A DNA stretch of 64,000 bases from Pseudomonas guineae (lineage in GTDB: Bacteria > Pseudomonadota > Gammaproteobacteria > Pseudomonadales > Pseudomonadaceae), in the NCBI RefSeq assembly GCF_900113745.1, contig NZ_FOQL01000001.1:1736001-1800000 (forward strand), written 5' to 3'. The notes beneath the pieces are model-generated. The model was not told the origin of the DNA and ran no database searches. It worked only from the letters and a program-made list of their open reading frames with translations. Made by a program: the position numbers and the translations under genes. This document shows, in pieces, positions 55,011 through 64,000 of this stretch (position 1 is the stretch's first letter; the number at the start of each line of letters is the position of its first letter).

Positions 55011-55742
55011 ATGAACGCCTTCCGGCCTGGCTTGCTGCCTAGCGCAATGGTGCTGCTGTTGCTTCCCTGCCTGATCGCTTTGGGTTTCTGGCAACTGGCG
55101 CGCGCTGAGGAGAAGCGCGAATTGCTGGCTGCTCATCAGGCTCAGCAACTGGCAGCCCCTATTAGTATCGACGAACTCGAGCAGCATCCCAGCCCCGCTT
55201 ACAAGCGCGTGCACTTGCAGGGTGTCTTCGACGCGGGTCATACCTTACTGCTGGACAACCGCACCCGCAGCGGCAAGGTTGGCGTCGAAGTGCTGCAACC
55301 GTTTTATGATCAAGCCAGCGGCCTCTGGTTGCTGCTCAATCGCGGCTGGTTACCTTGGCCAGACCGGCGCATTGCCCCCACCTTTGCCACCCCAGATACG
55401 CCGCTGAGGTTGCAGGCCAGGGTGTATGTGCCGCTGGGTGAAGCGTTTCAGTTGCAAGGTGCTCAACCTTCTCCGGACTGGCCGCGGTTGATTAGCGAGG
55501 TCAAGCCGGATGATCTTTGGCAGCAGCTGGGACGTGGCGGGCTTAGCTATGAAATTCGTCTTGAGCCCGGCCCAGCATCATTCCAGAGCGACTGGCCGGT
55601 GGTTGCAATGAGCCCGGACAAACACATCGGCTATGCCGTGCAATGGTTCGCTTTGGCGGCGGCCTTGCTCGGTCTGTTTATCTATTTAGGCCTATCTAAC
55701 GCGCGGGAGACTCGCCATGAACCCAGCCATCGCCCTGCCTGA
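55011..55742 (+). CDS. SURF1 family cytochrome oxidase biogenesis protein
   Basis: Needed for haem a insertion in subunit I. The 243-residue protein has two helices, at residues 7-27 and near 210-230, flanking a periplasmic domain. Signature residues include GFWQLARAEEKR near 24, VHLQGVFDAGHTLLLDNRT and the C-terminal HIGYAVQWFALAAALLGLF. ATG at 55011 with GGAGG 5 bases upstream. It ends 26 bases inside the next gene. Confidence 0.92.
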   Translation: MNAFRPGLLPSAMVLLLLPCLIALGFWQLARAEEKRELLAAHQAQQLAAPISIDELEQHPSPAYKRVHLQGVFDAGHTLLLDNRTRSGKVGVEVLQPFYDQASGLWLLLNRGWLPWPDRRIAPTFATPDTPLRLQARVYVPLGEAFQLQGAQPSPDWPRLISEVKPDDLWQQLGRGGLSYEIRLEPGPASFQSDWPVVAMSPDKHIGYAVQWFALAAALLGLFIYLGLSNARETRHEPSHRPA

Positions 55743-56301
55743 AATATCACCCAGCCAAAGGCGTCGCGGACGTCTGCAGCTGATCCTGATTCTGGCCATC
55801 GTGATAGGCCCGATGATTCTTGCCACGGCCATGTATCAGTGGCGCTTCTGGGTACCGGAAACTCGCAGCTATCACGGAGAGTTGATCGGCACCGGGCAAA
55901 CTCGCGCTGATCTCGGTGTAGTGGGTGTCAATGAGGAGCGCTGGCAGCTGCTGGTGACTGTGCCTGAGGTCTGCGATGCGGCTTGCAAGGAGCTGATTTT
56001 TCTCGCCCGTCAGGTGCACATTGGTTTGAACCGTGATGTTGCTCGTGCAGCTCATGGGTTGGCCAGTGCCCAGCCGTTGACGGAAGACTATGACGCCCAG
56101 CTGCGTCGTGAGTATCCGCAACTGGCGCGCTATGCGCTTCAGCTTGATGCTTACGGCAAAACAGCTGGCAAGGCCGAAGGCGCGCAACTGTGGATCGTCG
56201 ATCCACGTGGCAACCTGGTGCTGCGCTATGACGCCACCAGCAAGGGCAAGGCGATTCTCAATGACCTGCGCCACCTACTGAAAATCTCGCAAATTGGTTA
56301 A
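55717..56301 (+). CDS. Membrane-anchored cytochrome oxidase-associated protein
   Basis: A 194-residue protein with one N-terminal helix (LQLILILAIVIGPMILATAM) and a periplasmic thioredoxin-like domain. The segment VPEVCDAACKELIFLARQV holds a CxxxC pair like SCO proteins, and WIVDPRGNLVLRYDAT resembles the SCO C-terminal strand. It is a standing member of the cox block between SURF1 and COX15 in pseudomonads; role in oxidase maturation is inferred. It overlaps SURF1 by 26 bases. Confidence 0.82.
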   Translation: MNPAIALPEISPSQRRRGRLQLILILAIVIGPMILATAMYQWRFWVPETRSYHGELIGTGQTRADLGVVGVNEERWQLLVTVPEVCDAACKELIFLARQVHIGLNRDVARAAHGLASAQPLTEDYDAQLRREYPQLARYALQLDAYGKTAGKAEGAQLWIVDPRGNLVLRYDATSKGKAILNDLRHLLKISQIG

Positions 56302-56326
56302 TGCCACCTGCGGCTAAGGACTGATG

Positions 56327-57367
56327 ATGAGCAAGCCTGGTTACCGTTTTGCCCTGTTCGCCACTTTACTGGCGGTCGTGGTGGTGCTGCTCGGAGCCTA
56401 TACCCGTTTGACTCACGCGGGGCTGGGTTGCCCGGACTGGCCCGGCTGCTACGGTTTTATCGGCGTGCCGATGAGCGAGCACAAACAAACGCTGGCTGAA
56501 GTGCGCTTTCCCGAAGCACCCGTTGAGGTCGCCAAGGGCTGGTACGAGATGATTCACCGCTACTTTGCCGGCAGCCTGGGGTTGGTGATTCTCGGTTTGG
56601 CGGTGCAGGCACTGCGTCGTCGCAATGAACAAGGGCAGCCACTAAAACTACCGCTGCTGTTGCTTGGCTTGGTGATCGTGCAAGCGGCCTTTGGCATGTG
56701 GACGGTGACCCTGAAACTCTGGCCGCAAGTGGTGACAGCGCATCTGTTAGGTGGCTTCGCTACGCTTAGTTTGCTATTCCTTCTGACGCTGCGGCTATCA
56801 GGCAAGGCGGTAGCTTTGTCCAATCTGCCGAGGCGATTACGCATCATGGCGGCGCTGGCGCTGTTGTTGGTGATTGGGCAGATCGCCCTAGGCGGCTGGG
56901 TCAGCAGTAATTACGCAGCAGTGGCCTGTGTTGATTTACCCACTTGCCATGGCGAGTGGTGGCCGCAGATGGACTTCGCCAACGGCTTTCACCTAACCCA
57001 ACACATCGGTCCCAACTACTTGGGCGGCCAGCTCGACAGTGATGCGCGCACCGCCATTCATATGACCCACCGCCTCGGCGCACTGCTGGTGACCCTAGTG
57101 CTAGTGGTGCTGGCCTGGCAGTTACAGCGCCATGGCTTGTCGCGACTGACTGGCCTGCTGCTGCTGTCACTGACGATTCAGATCAGTCTGGGCATCAGCA
57201 ACGTATTACTGCATCTACCGCTGCTGGTGGCAGTGGCGCATAACCTTGGCGGTGCAGCCCTGCTGCTGACCCTAGTGTTGATTAATTATCGGCTGCGCAG
57301 CGCGGCATGGCTGGCATCCCCGGCAGCACAAGCGCAGGCTAACCTTGCGATGCTGCCGAGCAAATAA
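56327..57367 (+). CDS. ctaA: Haem A synthase (COX15/CtaA)
   Basis: Oxidises haem O to haem A for the aa3 oxidase. The 346-residue protein has eight helices, the N-terminal YTRLTHAGLGCPDWPGCYGF block, histidines in EMIHRYFAG, and the second-half HMTHRLGALLV. The ATG at 56327 has AAGGA 6 bases upstream; an ATG one codon earlier is possible. Confidence 0.95.
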   Translation: MSKPGYRFALFATLLAVVVVLLGAYTRLTHAGLGCPDWPGCYGFIGVPMSEHKQTLAEVRFPEAPVEVAKGWYEMIHRYFAGSLGLVILGLAVQALRRRNEQGQPLKLPLLLLGLVIVQAAFGMWTVTLKLWPQVVTAHLLGGFATLSLLFLLTLRLSGKAVALSNLPRRLRIMAALALLLVIGQIALGGWVSSNYAAVACVDLPTCHGEWWPQMDFANGFHLTQHIGPNYLGGQLDSDARTAIHMTHRLGALLVTLVLVVLAWQLQRHGLSRLTGLLLLSLTIQISLGISNVLLHLPLLVAVAHNLGGAALLLTLVLINYRLRSAAWLASPAAQAQANLAMLPSK

Positions 57368-57388
57368 CAACAATCGAGGAGAGACCGT

Positions 57389-58282
57389 ATGGCTACTCTA
57401 GCGCGCGAACAACATGCCCACGCCAGCTGGCGCGACTACCTGGAACTGACCAAGCCGCGGGTGGTGGTGTTGATGCTTATCACCTCCTTGGTCGGCATGT
57501 TCCTCGCCACACGCGCAGGTGTGGCGTGGCAGGTGCTGATTTTCGGCAATCTGGGCATCGGCCTGTGCGCCGGTGCGGCGGCGGCGGTCAACCACGTGGT
57601 GGATAGACGCATCGATTCGATTATGGCGCGAACCCTCAAACGCCCGGTCACCTCGGGACGTATCTCGCCCAGCGCCGCCTTAGGTTTTGCTCTGCTGCTG
57701 GCCGTGATTGGGATGGCACTGCTGCTGACCTTTACCAACGAGCTGGCAGCCTGGCTGACCCTGGCATCCTTGCTCGGCTATGCGGTGATATATACCGGCT
57801 TTCTCAAACGCGCCACACCGCAGAACATCGTCATCGGTGGCCTGGCCGGTGCGGCACCACCGCTGCTCGGTTGGGTCGCGGTTACCGGCCATGTCAGTGC
57901 CGAGCCGCTGCTGCTGGTGCTGATCATCTTCGCCTGGACGCCGCCGCACTTCTGGGCCCTGGCAATCCACCGCAAAGAGGAATATGCCAAGGCCGATATC
58001 CCCATGCTGCCGGTGACCCATGGCGAGCATTACACCAAGGTACACATTCTGCTTTACACCCTAGTGATGTTTGCCGTGACCTTGCTGCCCTATGCCATTC
58101 ATATGAGCGGGCTACTTTATTTGGTGTGTGCAGTTATCTTGGGCGGGCGTTTTTTGCACTGGGCCGTGGTGCTCTACCGTGACAGCAAACCGCACGCGGC
58201 GATCAACACCTTCAAGTACAGCATCTGGTATCTTTTCGCGTTGTTTATCGCCCTGCTGGTCGATCACTATCTGATCATGTAG
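57389..58282 (+). CDS. ctaB: Protohaem IX farnesyltransferase (haem O synthase)
   Basis: Adds a farnesyl tail to protohaem to make haem O, the substrate of the preceding gene's product. The 297-residue UbiA-family protein has seven to nine helices; the diphosphate-binding motif is NHVVDRRIDSIMARTLKRP near residue 68. GAGGAGAG precedes the ATG. It is 21 bases after ctaA. Confidence 0.96.
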   Translation: MATLAREQHAHASWRDYLELTKPRVVVLMLITSLVGMFLATRAGVAWQVLIFGNLGIGLCAGAAAAVNHVVDRRIDSIMARTLKRPVTSGRISPSAALGFALLLAVIGMALLLTFTNELAAWLTLASLLGYAVIYTGFLKRATPQNIVIGGLAGAAPPLLGWVAVTGHVSAEPLLLVLIIFAWTPPHFWALAIHRKEEYAKADIPMLPVTHGEHYTKVHILLYTLVMFAVTLLPYAIHMSGLLYLVCAVILGGRFLHWAVVLYRDSKPHAAINTFKYSIWYLFALFIALLVDHYLIM

Positions 58283-58301
58283 AAGCTACTTCGCTCGGTT
58301 T

Positions 58302-58391
58302 TGCTGCGTTGAACTCGACCCTGGAAAGCTCGTTTACAACTCGTACACTACGCTTGCTTGGCTGATTTCATCTCGAGTAACCGTTGCTCGC
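58302..58391 (-). repeat. Dispersed 90-bp intergenic repeat, copy 3
   Basis: On the minus strand: GCGAGC at the start, GCAAGCGTAGTGTACGAGTT then GTAAACGAGC in the middle, and TTCAACGCAGCA at the end. Same length and block order as copy 1. It splits ctaB from the SCO gene, so SCO may depend on read-through or its own promoter. Confidence 0.7.
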
Positions 58392-58442
58392 GACGCTTCT
58401 AAACGACCAGATTCTGTTGTTAAACCTGTAATCGTTGGTGCC

Positions 58443-59075
58443 ATGACCCGAACCCAGATCACCGTTTTTGTTCTCGTAGCCATAATCGCCCTGGTATTGG
58501 GCTTGACCGTCAATAAGGTGCTGACCAGCCAAGGCCAGGGCGATCCTGCTGCGCTGCTGGATGCCGGTATTGTACTGCTGCCGCAAAGCCGTAGTTTGCC
58601 TGCGCTGAGCCTGACTGATCAGGACGGCGAGGCAGTCGCGATTGATCAACTCAAGGACCAATGGAGCCTGCTGTTCTTCGGTTACACCTTCTGTCCGGAT
58701 ATTTGTCCGGCCACTCTCGCTCAGCTGCGTCAGCTGCAAGGCCAGCTACCGCCGCAAACCCTGAGCAAGCTGCGTATTGTGTTAGTCACCGTTGACCCTA
58801 ATCGCGACACCCCGCAGCAGTTGAAGAAGTACCTAGAGTATTTCGATGCTGGCTTTATTGGCTGGACTGGCGAGCAGGCCACTATCCAGAAGCTGGCTAA
58901 TGCGGTGAGTATTCCTTTTATTCCGGCAGACACCAGCAAGGAAAACTACACCGTCGACCACAGCGGTAACTTGGTGCTGATTGGCCCGGACGGCAAGCAG
59001 CGCGGCTTTATCCGTGCACCTATTAACAACACCAAGTTGGCCGCGCAGCTGCCTGCGTTGTTTGAGCGTCCTTAA
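58443..59075 (+). CDS. SCO family copper chaperone
   Basis: Matures the CuA centre of subunit II. The 210-residue protein has one N-terminal helix (TVFVLVAIIALVLGLTV) and a thioredoxin-like domain with copper ligands C84 and C88 in CPDIC and H173 in VDHSG. It is the last gene of the cox block; the convergent VOC gene ends 3 bases past its stop. Confidence 0.93.
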   Translation: MTRTQITVFVLVAIIALVLGLTVNKVLTSQGQGDPAALLDAGIVLLPQSRSLPALSLTDQDGEAVAIDQLKDQWSLLFFGYTFCPDICPATLAQLRQLQGQLPPQTLSKLRIVLVTVDPNRDTPQQLKKYLEYFDAGFIGWTGEQATIQKLANAVSIPFIPADTSKENYTVDHSGNLVLIGPDGKQRGFIRAPINNTKLAAQLPALFERP

Positions 59076-59078
59076 TCG

Positions 59079-59504
59079 CTATTTGGCAAACAACTGGCCG
59101 ATATCCTTGAACGCCTTGAACTCCAGGGCGTTGCCACAGGGGTCGAGAAGAAACAGCGTGGCCTGCTCGCCGGGCTGACCAACAAAGCGGATATAGGGTT
59201 CGATCACGAACGACGTGCCCTTGGCCTTTAAGCGCGCCGCCAGCATTTGCCAATCCTCCCAGCCGAGTACCACGCCGAAATGCGGGACGGGCACGTCATG
59301 GCCGTCCACCGGGTTGCTATAGGCAGCCTCCTGATAGGCCATCTTCGGCGCCTGATGGATTACCAGTTGGTGGCCGAAAAAATCAAAATCGACCCAATGC
59401 TCACTATTACGGCCCTCGGCGCAGCCGAACACCTCGCCATAGAAATGCCGGGCGGCGGCTAAGTCGGACACGGGAATAGCCAGGTGGAAAGGCGCGAGTG
59501 CCAT
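59079..59504 (-). CDS. VOC family (glyoxalase-like) protein
   Basis: A 141-residue protein with two beta-alpha-beta-beta-beta units of the vicinal oxygen chelate fold: [20 protein letters not shown] at the N-terminus and [18 protein letters not shown] at the C-terminus. Metal residues H7, H45 or H50, and E136 are plausible. The substrate is unknown. A LysR gene lies divergent 110 bases away and may control it. Confidence 0.88.
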   Translation of the reverse strand: MALAPFHLAIPVSDLAAARHFYGEVFGCAEGRNSEHWVDFDFFGHQLVIHQAPKMAYQEAAYSNPVDGHDVPVPHFGVVLGWEDWQMLAARLKAKGTSFVIEPYIRFVGQPGEQATLFLLDPCGNALEFKAFKDIGQLFAK

Positions 59505-59614
59505 GTTGAGTCTCCTTGGATGAGCAGTCTGATAATTCTCAGCAGCAGCGATACTGATTAAAAGCGCATATTCTTACGCGCAAACATGAATAAAATTGAT
59601 CAGTCGAGGCGTCG

Positions 59615-60484
59615 ATGCTGCGTGAGTTGAAAACCTTTGTGGCGGTTGCACGCTATGGCACCTTCGCCGCAGCGGGGCAGCAGGTCGGCCTGACTCAGTC
59701 GGCGGTGAGTGCGCAGATGCGCGTGCTGGAGCAAAGTTTGGGTGTGCGCGTGTTTGATCGCAGTGGCCGCTCCGCTGTATTGAATGCCGCCGGCCGGCAT
59801 GCACTGCCCTTGGCGGAGCAGATGTTGGGGCTGTATGCGCAGATGGCGCTACCGACTGCGGTGGCTGAGTGGCAGGGCGTGCTGAGGATTGGCGCGATTG
59901 CCACGTTACAAACGGGGTTGCTGCCCGAAGCCTTACCGGCGTTCCGCGCGGCGGCGCCAAGGGTTGAGCTGAAACTGGTGCCGGGCGTATCGCTCAATTT
60001 ATTGAGTCAAGTCGATGTCGGCGAGCTGGACCTGGCGCTGCTGATCAAGCCGCCTTTTGATCTGCCTAAGGAACTGCTGCAAGTCAGCCTGACCTGTGAG
60101 CCGTTTGTCTTGATCACTCCGCTCAGCGTGACCGGTGATAGCCCGCTGCAGATACTCGCTGCACAGCCCTTTGTGCGTTACGACCGGCGTTCATTCGGCG
60201 GGCGGCGTGTTAGCCAGTTCCTCCGTGAGCAGCATCTGCAGGTGCAGGAAGCGTTGGAACTGGATGAGTTGGAAGCCATTGTACGCATGGTCGAATGCGG
60301 CCTTGGCGTATCGCTGATTCCGCGCGCAGGGCTGTGGTTGCAGCGACCGACTCAACTACGGGTGATCGAGCTGGGTGAGCTGACCTTTCACCGTGAGCTG
60401 GTCGCGGTGTTGCGCCGTGCCCAGCGCCAGCCGGCACTCGATTGCCTGTTGGATTGTCTGCGCGAAGCCGCCGCCGAGGCATAA
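59615..60484 (+). CDS. LysR-family regulator
   Basis: A 289-residue LysR regulator: helix-turn-helix at 5-55 (FVAVARYGTFAAAGQQVGLT) and effector domain from about 88. It is divergent from the VOC protein gene, which is the most likely target. ATG at 59615; the upstream ribosome site is weak (GAGGCG). Confidence 0.87.
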   Translation: MLRELKTFVAVARYGTFAAAGQQVGLTQSAVSAQMRVLEQSLGVRVFDRSGRSAVLNAAGRHALPLAEQMLGLYAQMALPTAVAEWQGVLRIGAIATLQTGLLPEALPAFRAAAPRVELKLVPGVSLNLLSQVDVGELDLALLIKPPFDLPKELLQVSLTCEPFVLITPLSVTGDSPLQILAAQPFVRYDRRSFGGRRVSQFLREQHLQVQEALELDELEAIVRMVECGLGVSLIPRAGLWLQRPTQLRVIELGELTFHRELVAVLRRAQRQPALDCLLDCLREAAAEA

Positions 60485-60495
60485 ATGACCTTCTC

Positions 60496-60658
60496 GTAGG
60501 CTGGGTTAGGCGCACTCCGTCGATAGCCAGCATTCAGCAAGAACCGTTGTACCGTAACCCAGCGCCGCCGCAACTTGAGAGATTTCTTGTGGGTTACGCG
60601 GCGCGCCACGTTGGCGGCACCTGATCGCTCAGGGTCCAGCGCCGCTAACCCACCCTAC
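60496..60658. repeat. About 163-bp palindromic intergenic element, copy 2
   Basis: GTAGGCTGGGTTAGGCGC at the left end (60496-60513) and CGCTAACCCACCCTAC at the right (60643-60658), with inner GTAACCCA (60554-60561) and TGGGTTAC (60590-60597). Same architecture as 6014-6170. Confidence 0.75.
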
Positions 60659-60686
60659 GAAGTTTGCGTGAGCCCCGTTCATAAAC

Positions 60687-60715
60687 GACAAACCCCGCAC
60701 GAGGCGGGGTTTGTC
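60687..60715 (-). terminator. Terminator of metNIQ
   Basis: GACAAACCCCGC (60687-60698) and GCGGGGTTTGTC (60704-60715) form a 12-bp stem with a 5-base loop, 24 bases past the metQ stop on the minus strand. The T run is short but included in the stem. Confidence 0.8.
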
Positions 60716-60739
60716 AGATGAAGCAGATAACGCCGGTTC

Positions 60740-61510
60740 TTAGAACGCCGGTACTACGGCGCCCTGGTACTTCTCCAGGATGAAGGCTTTAACTTCAGCG
60801 CTGTTCAGCGCCTTGGCCAGCTTCTGCATGGCGTCGCTATCTTTGTTGTCAGCGCGGGCAACCAGCTGGTTAACGTAAGGCGAGTCGCTGCCTTCGATGA
60901 CCAGGGCATCTTTGGTTGGGTTGAGCTTGGCTTCCAGGGCGTAGTTGGTGTTGATCAGCGCCAGGTCAACCTGAGTCAGTACGCGCGGCAGGGTAGCCGC
61001 TTCCAGCTCACGTACCTTGATGGCTTTCGGGTTCTCGACGATATCTTTCGGCGTGGCGAGGATGCCGGCTTCCGGCTTGAGGGTGATGACCCCAGCCTTC
61101 TGCAGCAACAGCAGGGCACGGCCGCCGTTGGTGGCGTCATTGGGGATGACTACGTTGGCACCTTGCGGCAGCTCGGCCAGGCTTTTGTGCTGGCTGGAGT
61201 AAGCACCGAAGGGCTCAACGTGCACACCGACAACACTGATAAGCTCGGTGCCACGGCTCTTGTTGAATTCATCCAGGTACGGCTGGTGCTGGAAGAAGTT
61301 GGCATCCAGGCGCTTTTCGGCGACCTGCACGTTGGGTTGTACGTAGTCAGTGAAGACCTTGATGTTCAGCTCTACGCCTTCTTTGGCCAGGGCTGGCTTC
61401 ACGAATTCGAGGATTTCCGCATGCGGTACGGCGGTGGCCGCGACGCTCAGGCTTTCGGCCTGGGCGGAGAAGGCGGCTAGGGCAGCGATTGCAACGATCA
61501 GTTTTTTCAT
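60740..61510 (-). CDS. metQ: Methionine ABC transporter substrate-binding protein
   Basis: Periplasmic methionine-binding protein of the NlpA family. The 256-residue protein has a signal peptide ending AQA near residue 18 without a lipobox cysteine, so it is soluble rather than a lipoprotein. Family blocks ATAVPHAEIL, FTDYVQPNVQVAEKRLDANF and FQHQPYLDEFN are intact. The ATG at 61510 lies 7 bases from AAGGAG; the preceding ATG is only 4 away. Confidence 0.93.
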   Translation of the reverse strand: MKKLIVAIAALAAFSAQAESLSVAATAVPHAEILEFVKPALAKEGVELNIKVFTDYVQPNVQVAEKRLDANFFQHQPYLDEFNKSRGTELISVVGVHVEPFGAYSSQHKSLAELPQGANVVIPNDATNGGRALLLLQKAGVITLKPEAGILATPKDIVENPKAIKVRELEAATLPRVLTQVDLALINTNYALEAKLNPTKDALVIEGSDSPYVNQLVARADNKDSDAMQKLAKALNSAEVKAFILEKYQGAVVPAF

Positions 61511-61588
61511 CATAAATCTCCTTGTTAGTTGGATGCGGAGTTCGGCAGGTAACCGTTATCCCGCTGTCTTGTGCGCCCGAAAGGCGGC

Positions 61589-62266
61589 TTATTTTCTGGA
61601 AAAATGCACCACCAGCTTGTCGCCGACGGTTTGTAGAATCTGTACCAGCACCAGCAGTAGCACCACGGTGACCAGCATTACATCCGGTTGATAGCGCTGA
61701 TAGCCATAGCGTACTGCCAGGTCACCCAGGCCGCCGCCGCCAATCAGGCCGCTCATGGCGGTGTAGGACACCAAGGTAATCGCGGTCACGGTGACGGCTG
61801 CAATAATGCCGGGCAGCGCCTCGGGCAGCAGTGCGTTGACGACGATTTGCCGGGTGGTCGCGCCCATGGCTTGGGTCGCTTCGATAATGCCGCGATCCAC
61901 TTCACGCAGCGCCGTTTCCACCAGGCGCGCGAAGAACGGCGTGGCCCCGACCACCAGCGGTGGAATGGCGCCGGCAACGCCCAGCGAGGTACCGGTGACG
62001 ATCACCGTGAAGGGGATCATCACGATCAGCAGGATCACGAACGGCACTGAACGCAGAATATTCACCAGCAGCGACAGCACGCCATACAGCGCTTTTTGTT
62101 CGAACATCTGCCGTGGGCTGGTGAGAAACAGCAGCACGCCCAGCGGCAGGCCCAGCGCTATGGTGAACAGCATGGAGCCACCGAGCATGCTCAGGGTGTC
62201 CAGGCTGGCGTAGCCGATTTCTATCCAATCGACATTGGGCAGCAGGCGAGTGAGTAGGGCGTCCAT
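61589..62266 (-). CDS. metI: Methionine ABC transporter permease
   Basis: A 225-residue inner-membrane permease with five helices; the EAA loop reads EATQAMGATTRQIVVNALLPEA near 127-148 and the C-terminus is like MetI. Its ATG overlaps the metN stop by one base, so translation is coupled. metQ follows 78 bases downstream. Confidence 0.94.
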   Translation of the reverse strand: MDALLTRLLPNVDWIEIGYASLDTLSMLGGSMLFTIALGLPLGVLLFLTSPRQMFEQKALYGVLSLLVNILRSVPFVILLIVMIPFTVIVTGTSLGVAGAIPPLVVGATPFFARLVETALREVDRGIIEATQAMGATTRQIVVNALLPEALPGIIAAVTVTAITLVSYTAMSGLIGGGGLGDLAVRYGYQRYQPDVMLVTVVLLLVLVQILQTVGDKLVVHFSRK

Positions 62267-63273
62267 TAGCGCAGCACCTCCAGATGCACGTCGGCGGCTT
62301 CAAAGCGCGCCAGCGCGGCGTCCAGATCGCCGCCGGTCAGAGCCAGGGTCAACTGGCCATAGGGGGTGTCCTTGATACGGTCGATACGTCCAGCGAGGAT
62401 GCTGTAATCCACACCGGTTTCGCGGGCGACGGTACCCAGCAGCGGCGCATAGGTGGCTTCGCCTTGGAAGGTCAGGCGCAGGATGCGGCCTTGCACGTGG
62501 GCGAAATCGTCACGCTGTTCGCCTTCTTCAATCTGCTCGTCTTCCTGCACGAAGCGTTTGCTAGTGCTGTGTTGCGGGTGCAAAAACACCTCGGCCACCG
62601 TGCCGGATTCGACTATTGAGCCGGCGTCCATCACTGCTACGCGGTCACACACGCGGCGGATCACATCCATTTCATGGGTAATCAATACGATGGTCAGGTT
62701 CAACTCGCGGTTGATCTCGGCCAGCAGCTGCAGCACCGAGGCCGTGGTTTGTGGGTCGAGGGCGCTGGTGGCTTCATCGCACAGTAGAATTTTCGGCTCG
62801 GTGGCCAGGGCGCGGGCGATACCGACGCGCTGTTTCTGCCCGCCGGAGAGTTGCGCCGGGTATTTGTCAGCGTGATCCTGCAGGCCCACCCGAGCCAACA
62901 GCTCGGCGACGCGGGCAGCGATAGCGCTGCGCGACAGCTCGCCTGCCAGCTTCAGCGGCATGGCAACGTTGTCGGCGACGGTTTTCGAGGACAGCAGGTT
63001 GAAGTGCTGAAAAATCATTCCGACGCGTTGGCGAAAGCGCCGCAGGCCATTGGCGTCAAGGGCGGTCACGTCTTCGCCGTCGACTTCGATGCGTCCGCCC
63101 GAGGGTTCTTCCAAGCGGTTGATCAGGCGCAGCAGGGTGCTTTTGCCGGCGCCGGAGTGGCCGATGATGCCAAACACTTCGCCACGGGCGATGTGCAGGT
63201 CGCTCGGCTGCAAAGCAGGGATGTCCTGGCCACTGACGCGGTACGCCTTGTGGACCTGATAAAAATTGATCAC
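62266..63273 (-). CDS. metN: Methionine ABC transporter ATPase
   Basis: The 335-residue ATPase has Walker [10 protein letters not shown] near 38, signature LSGGQKQR near 141, Walker [14 protein letters not shown] and a C-terminal NIL ligand-binding domain (about 260-335) that gives methionine feedback inhibition in E. coli MetN. First gene of metNIQ. The 196-base leader contains TATAAA on the minus strand near 63360, but no SAM riboswitch that I can recognise. Confidence 0.95.
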   Translation of the reverse strand: MINFYQVHKAYRVSGQDIPALQPSDLHIARGEVFGIIGHSGAGKSTLLRLINRLEEPSGGRIEVDGEDVTALDANGLRRFRQRVGMIFQHFNLLSSKTVADNVAMPLKLAGELSRSAIAARVAELLARVGLQDHADKYPAQLSGGQKQRVGIARALATEPKILLCDEATSALDPQTTASVLQLLAEINRELNLTIVLITHEMDVIRRVCDRVAVMDAGSIVESGTVAEVFLHPQHSTSKRFVQEDEQIEEGEQRDDFAHVQGRILRLTFQGEATYAPLLGTVARETGVDYSILAGRIDRIKDTPYGQLTLALTGGDLDAALARFEAADVHLEVLR

Positions 63274-63469
63274 GCGTTAAACCTTTTGGGTTTCAGGGTG
63301 GCCGGATAGGCATAAACGGCCGGCTAGTCTACCCGGCACTGCTTAGGTCGCAAAAATCTTTATAGACCTATGGTTATAGCTGAATTGCATTAGTAGGCGC
63401 GCTCTCGGGAGAGTTTAGCCAGTGCCCATGCAAGCGACCGGACAAGCCCGGTTGTTGCTGCGCGGTGGT

Positions 63470-64000
63470 TTAGCGCTTTGGGCTGAGCACCAACTGTGGC
63501 ACTTGAGCAGGGTTGATTACCTGGCTTATGCGCGGGCTGAAGCTTGGGTCCAGCCGTTTGATGCGGGCATTGAGCAAGGAGGCGACCCAGGGAAAGTCCT
63601 TGCTCTGACGGACTTCGATGCGCACCGCGCAACGGAACGTCACAACATCCGCCGCGACAGCATCGAGCAGGCTGCGCAGGCGTTCATTATCCTGATTGTC
63701 CAGCATCGGCATGCTGATCACGCTGCTGGCGGCGGCGGGGTCGATCAGCTTGGCTTGGGGCTTGGCTGGTGCTGGCGCAGGGCTTGGCAGCTGTTTGGCC
63801 TGACTCGCCGCTGTTTGACGCTCGGCGGCCAGGCGCAGCTGACGGGCTTGTTCCAGACGTGCGGCTTCAGCGCGTGCTGCACTGAGTGCGTTGGCTCGCT
63901 GCTGTTGCTCGGCGGCGGCCAATTCGGCTGCGCGGGCTTGAGCAATAGCGCCATCCAAACCGGTAGTCAGTGCCGGTGCCTGGGGCATCAGGCTGCGGGC
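63470..64000 (-). CDS. Partial hypothetical protein, N-terminus beyond window
   Basis: The C-terminal 176 residues of a protein whose frame is still open at the window edge; an internal ATG lies at 63988. Residues after that ATG form an alanine- and glutamine-rich coiled-coil-like stretch (about 10-70), a proline-rich linker, then a compact domain ending at PQLVLSPKR. I do not recognise it. A gene of unknown function occupies this place upstream of metN in other pseudomonads. Confidence 0.7.
   Translation of the reverse strand, partial: ARSLMPQAPALTTGLDGAIAQARAAELAAAEQQQRANALSAARAEAARLEQARQLRLAAERQTAASQAKQLPSPAPAPAKPQAKLIDPAAASSVISMPMLDNQDNERLRSLLDAVAADVVTFRCAVRIEVRQSKDFPWVASLLNARIKRLDPSFSPRISQVINPAQVPQLVLSPKR

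Overview
The window reads as a chromosomal segment of a Pseudomonas species. The protein families, high-GC codon use, REP-type intergenic repeats and gene neighbourhoods all match that genus. These neighbourhoods include two-subunit pyruvate carboxylase, aspA with a divergent LysR gene, gcdH-gcdR, and a carbonic anhydrase followed by coxB-coxA-ctaG-coxC-SURF1-COX15-ctaB-SCO. No rRNA, tRNA, CRISPR array, prophage or insertion sequence was found.

Layout. 49-5978: pyruvate carboxylase (pycA-oadA), a SbtA/SbtB-type bicarbonate transporter with its PII-like partner, and glutaminase. 6198-17027: mostly minus-strand nitrogen catabolism (8-oxoguanine deaminase, GNAT, asparaginase, Ala/Gly symporter with a divergent XRE regulator, PaiB-like protein, BON-MscS channel, a broken dicarboxylate/amino-acid symporter, aspartase). 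17334-21673: aspA-linked LysR, polyamine-binding protein, acetylpolyamine amidohydrolase and an AraC regulator. 21864-32107: a complete guanidine-degradation operon on the minus strand. 32388-36357: purEK, small envelope proteins and an HD-GYP phosphodiesterase. 36642-40268: glutarate/lysine catabolism (CoA-transferase, gcdH, LysR). 40855-43744: pntAA-AB-B transhydrogenase. 44124-47582: two DUF1127 proteins, two DUF2388 proteins and a DUF4105 protein with an HExxH motif. 47668-59075: AEC transporter, carbonic anhydrase and the whole aa3-type cytochrome c oxidase assembly block. 59079-64000: VOC protein with LysR, the metNIQ methionine importer and a partial gene.

The strongest biology is the guanidine operon. 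A guanidine-I (ykkC) riboswitch lies in the leader of an ABC importer, two DUF1989 proteins (carboxyguanidine deiminase), a 1200-residue biotin carboxylase and allophanate hydrolase. The carboxylase would usually be labelled urea carboxylase but is better read as guanidine carboxylase. Upstream of the riboswitch there is a good sigma54 -24/-12 element and, about 100-120 bp further up, two NtrC-like half-sites 20 bp apart. The operon therefore looks controlled by both nitrogen limitation and guanidine.

Other points of interest are a 90-bp dispersed intergenic repeat in three copies, a roughly 160-bp palindromic element in two copies with shorter relatives, a symporter pseudogene with three independent lesions, a bicarbonate transporter next to a bicarbonate-consuming carboxylase, and a candidate small transcript after oadA. 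All calls are from reading the sequence; no database search was possible.
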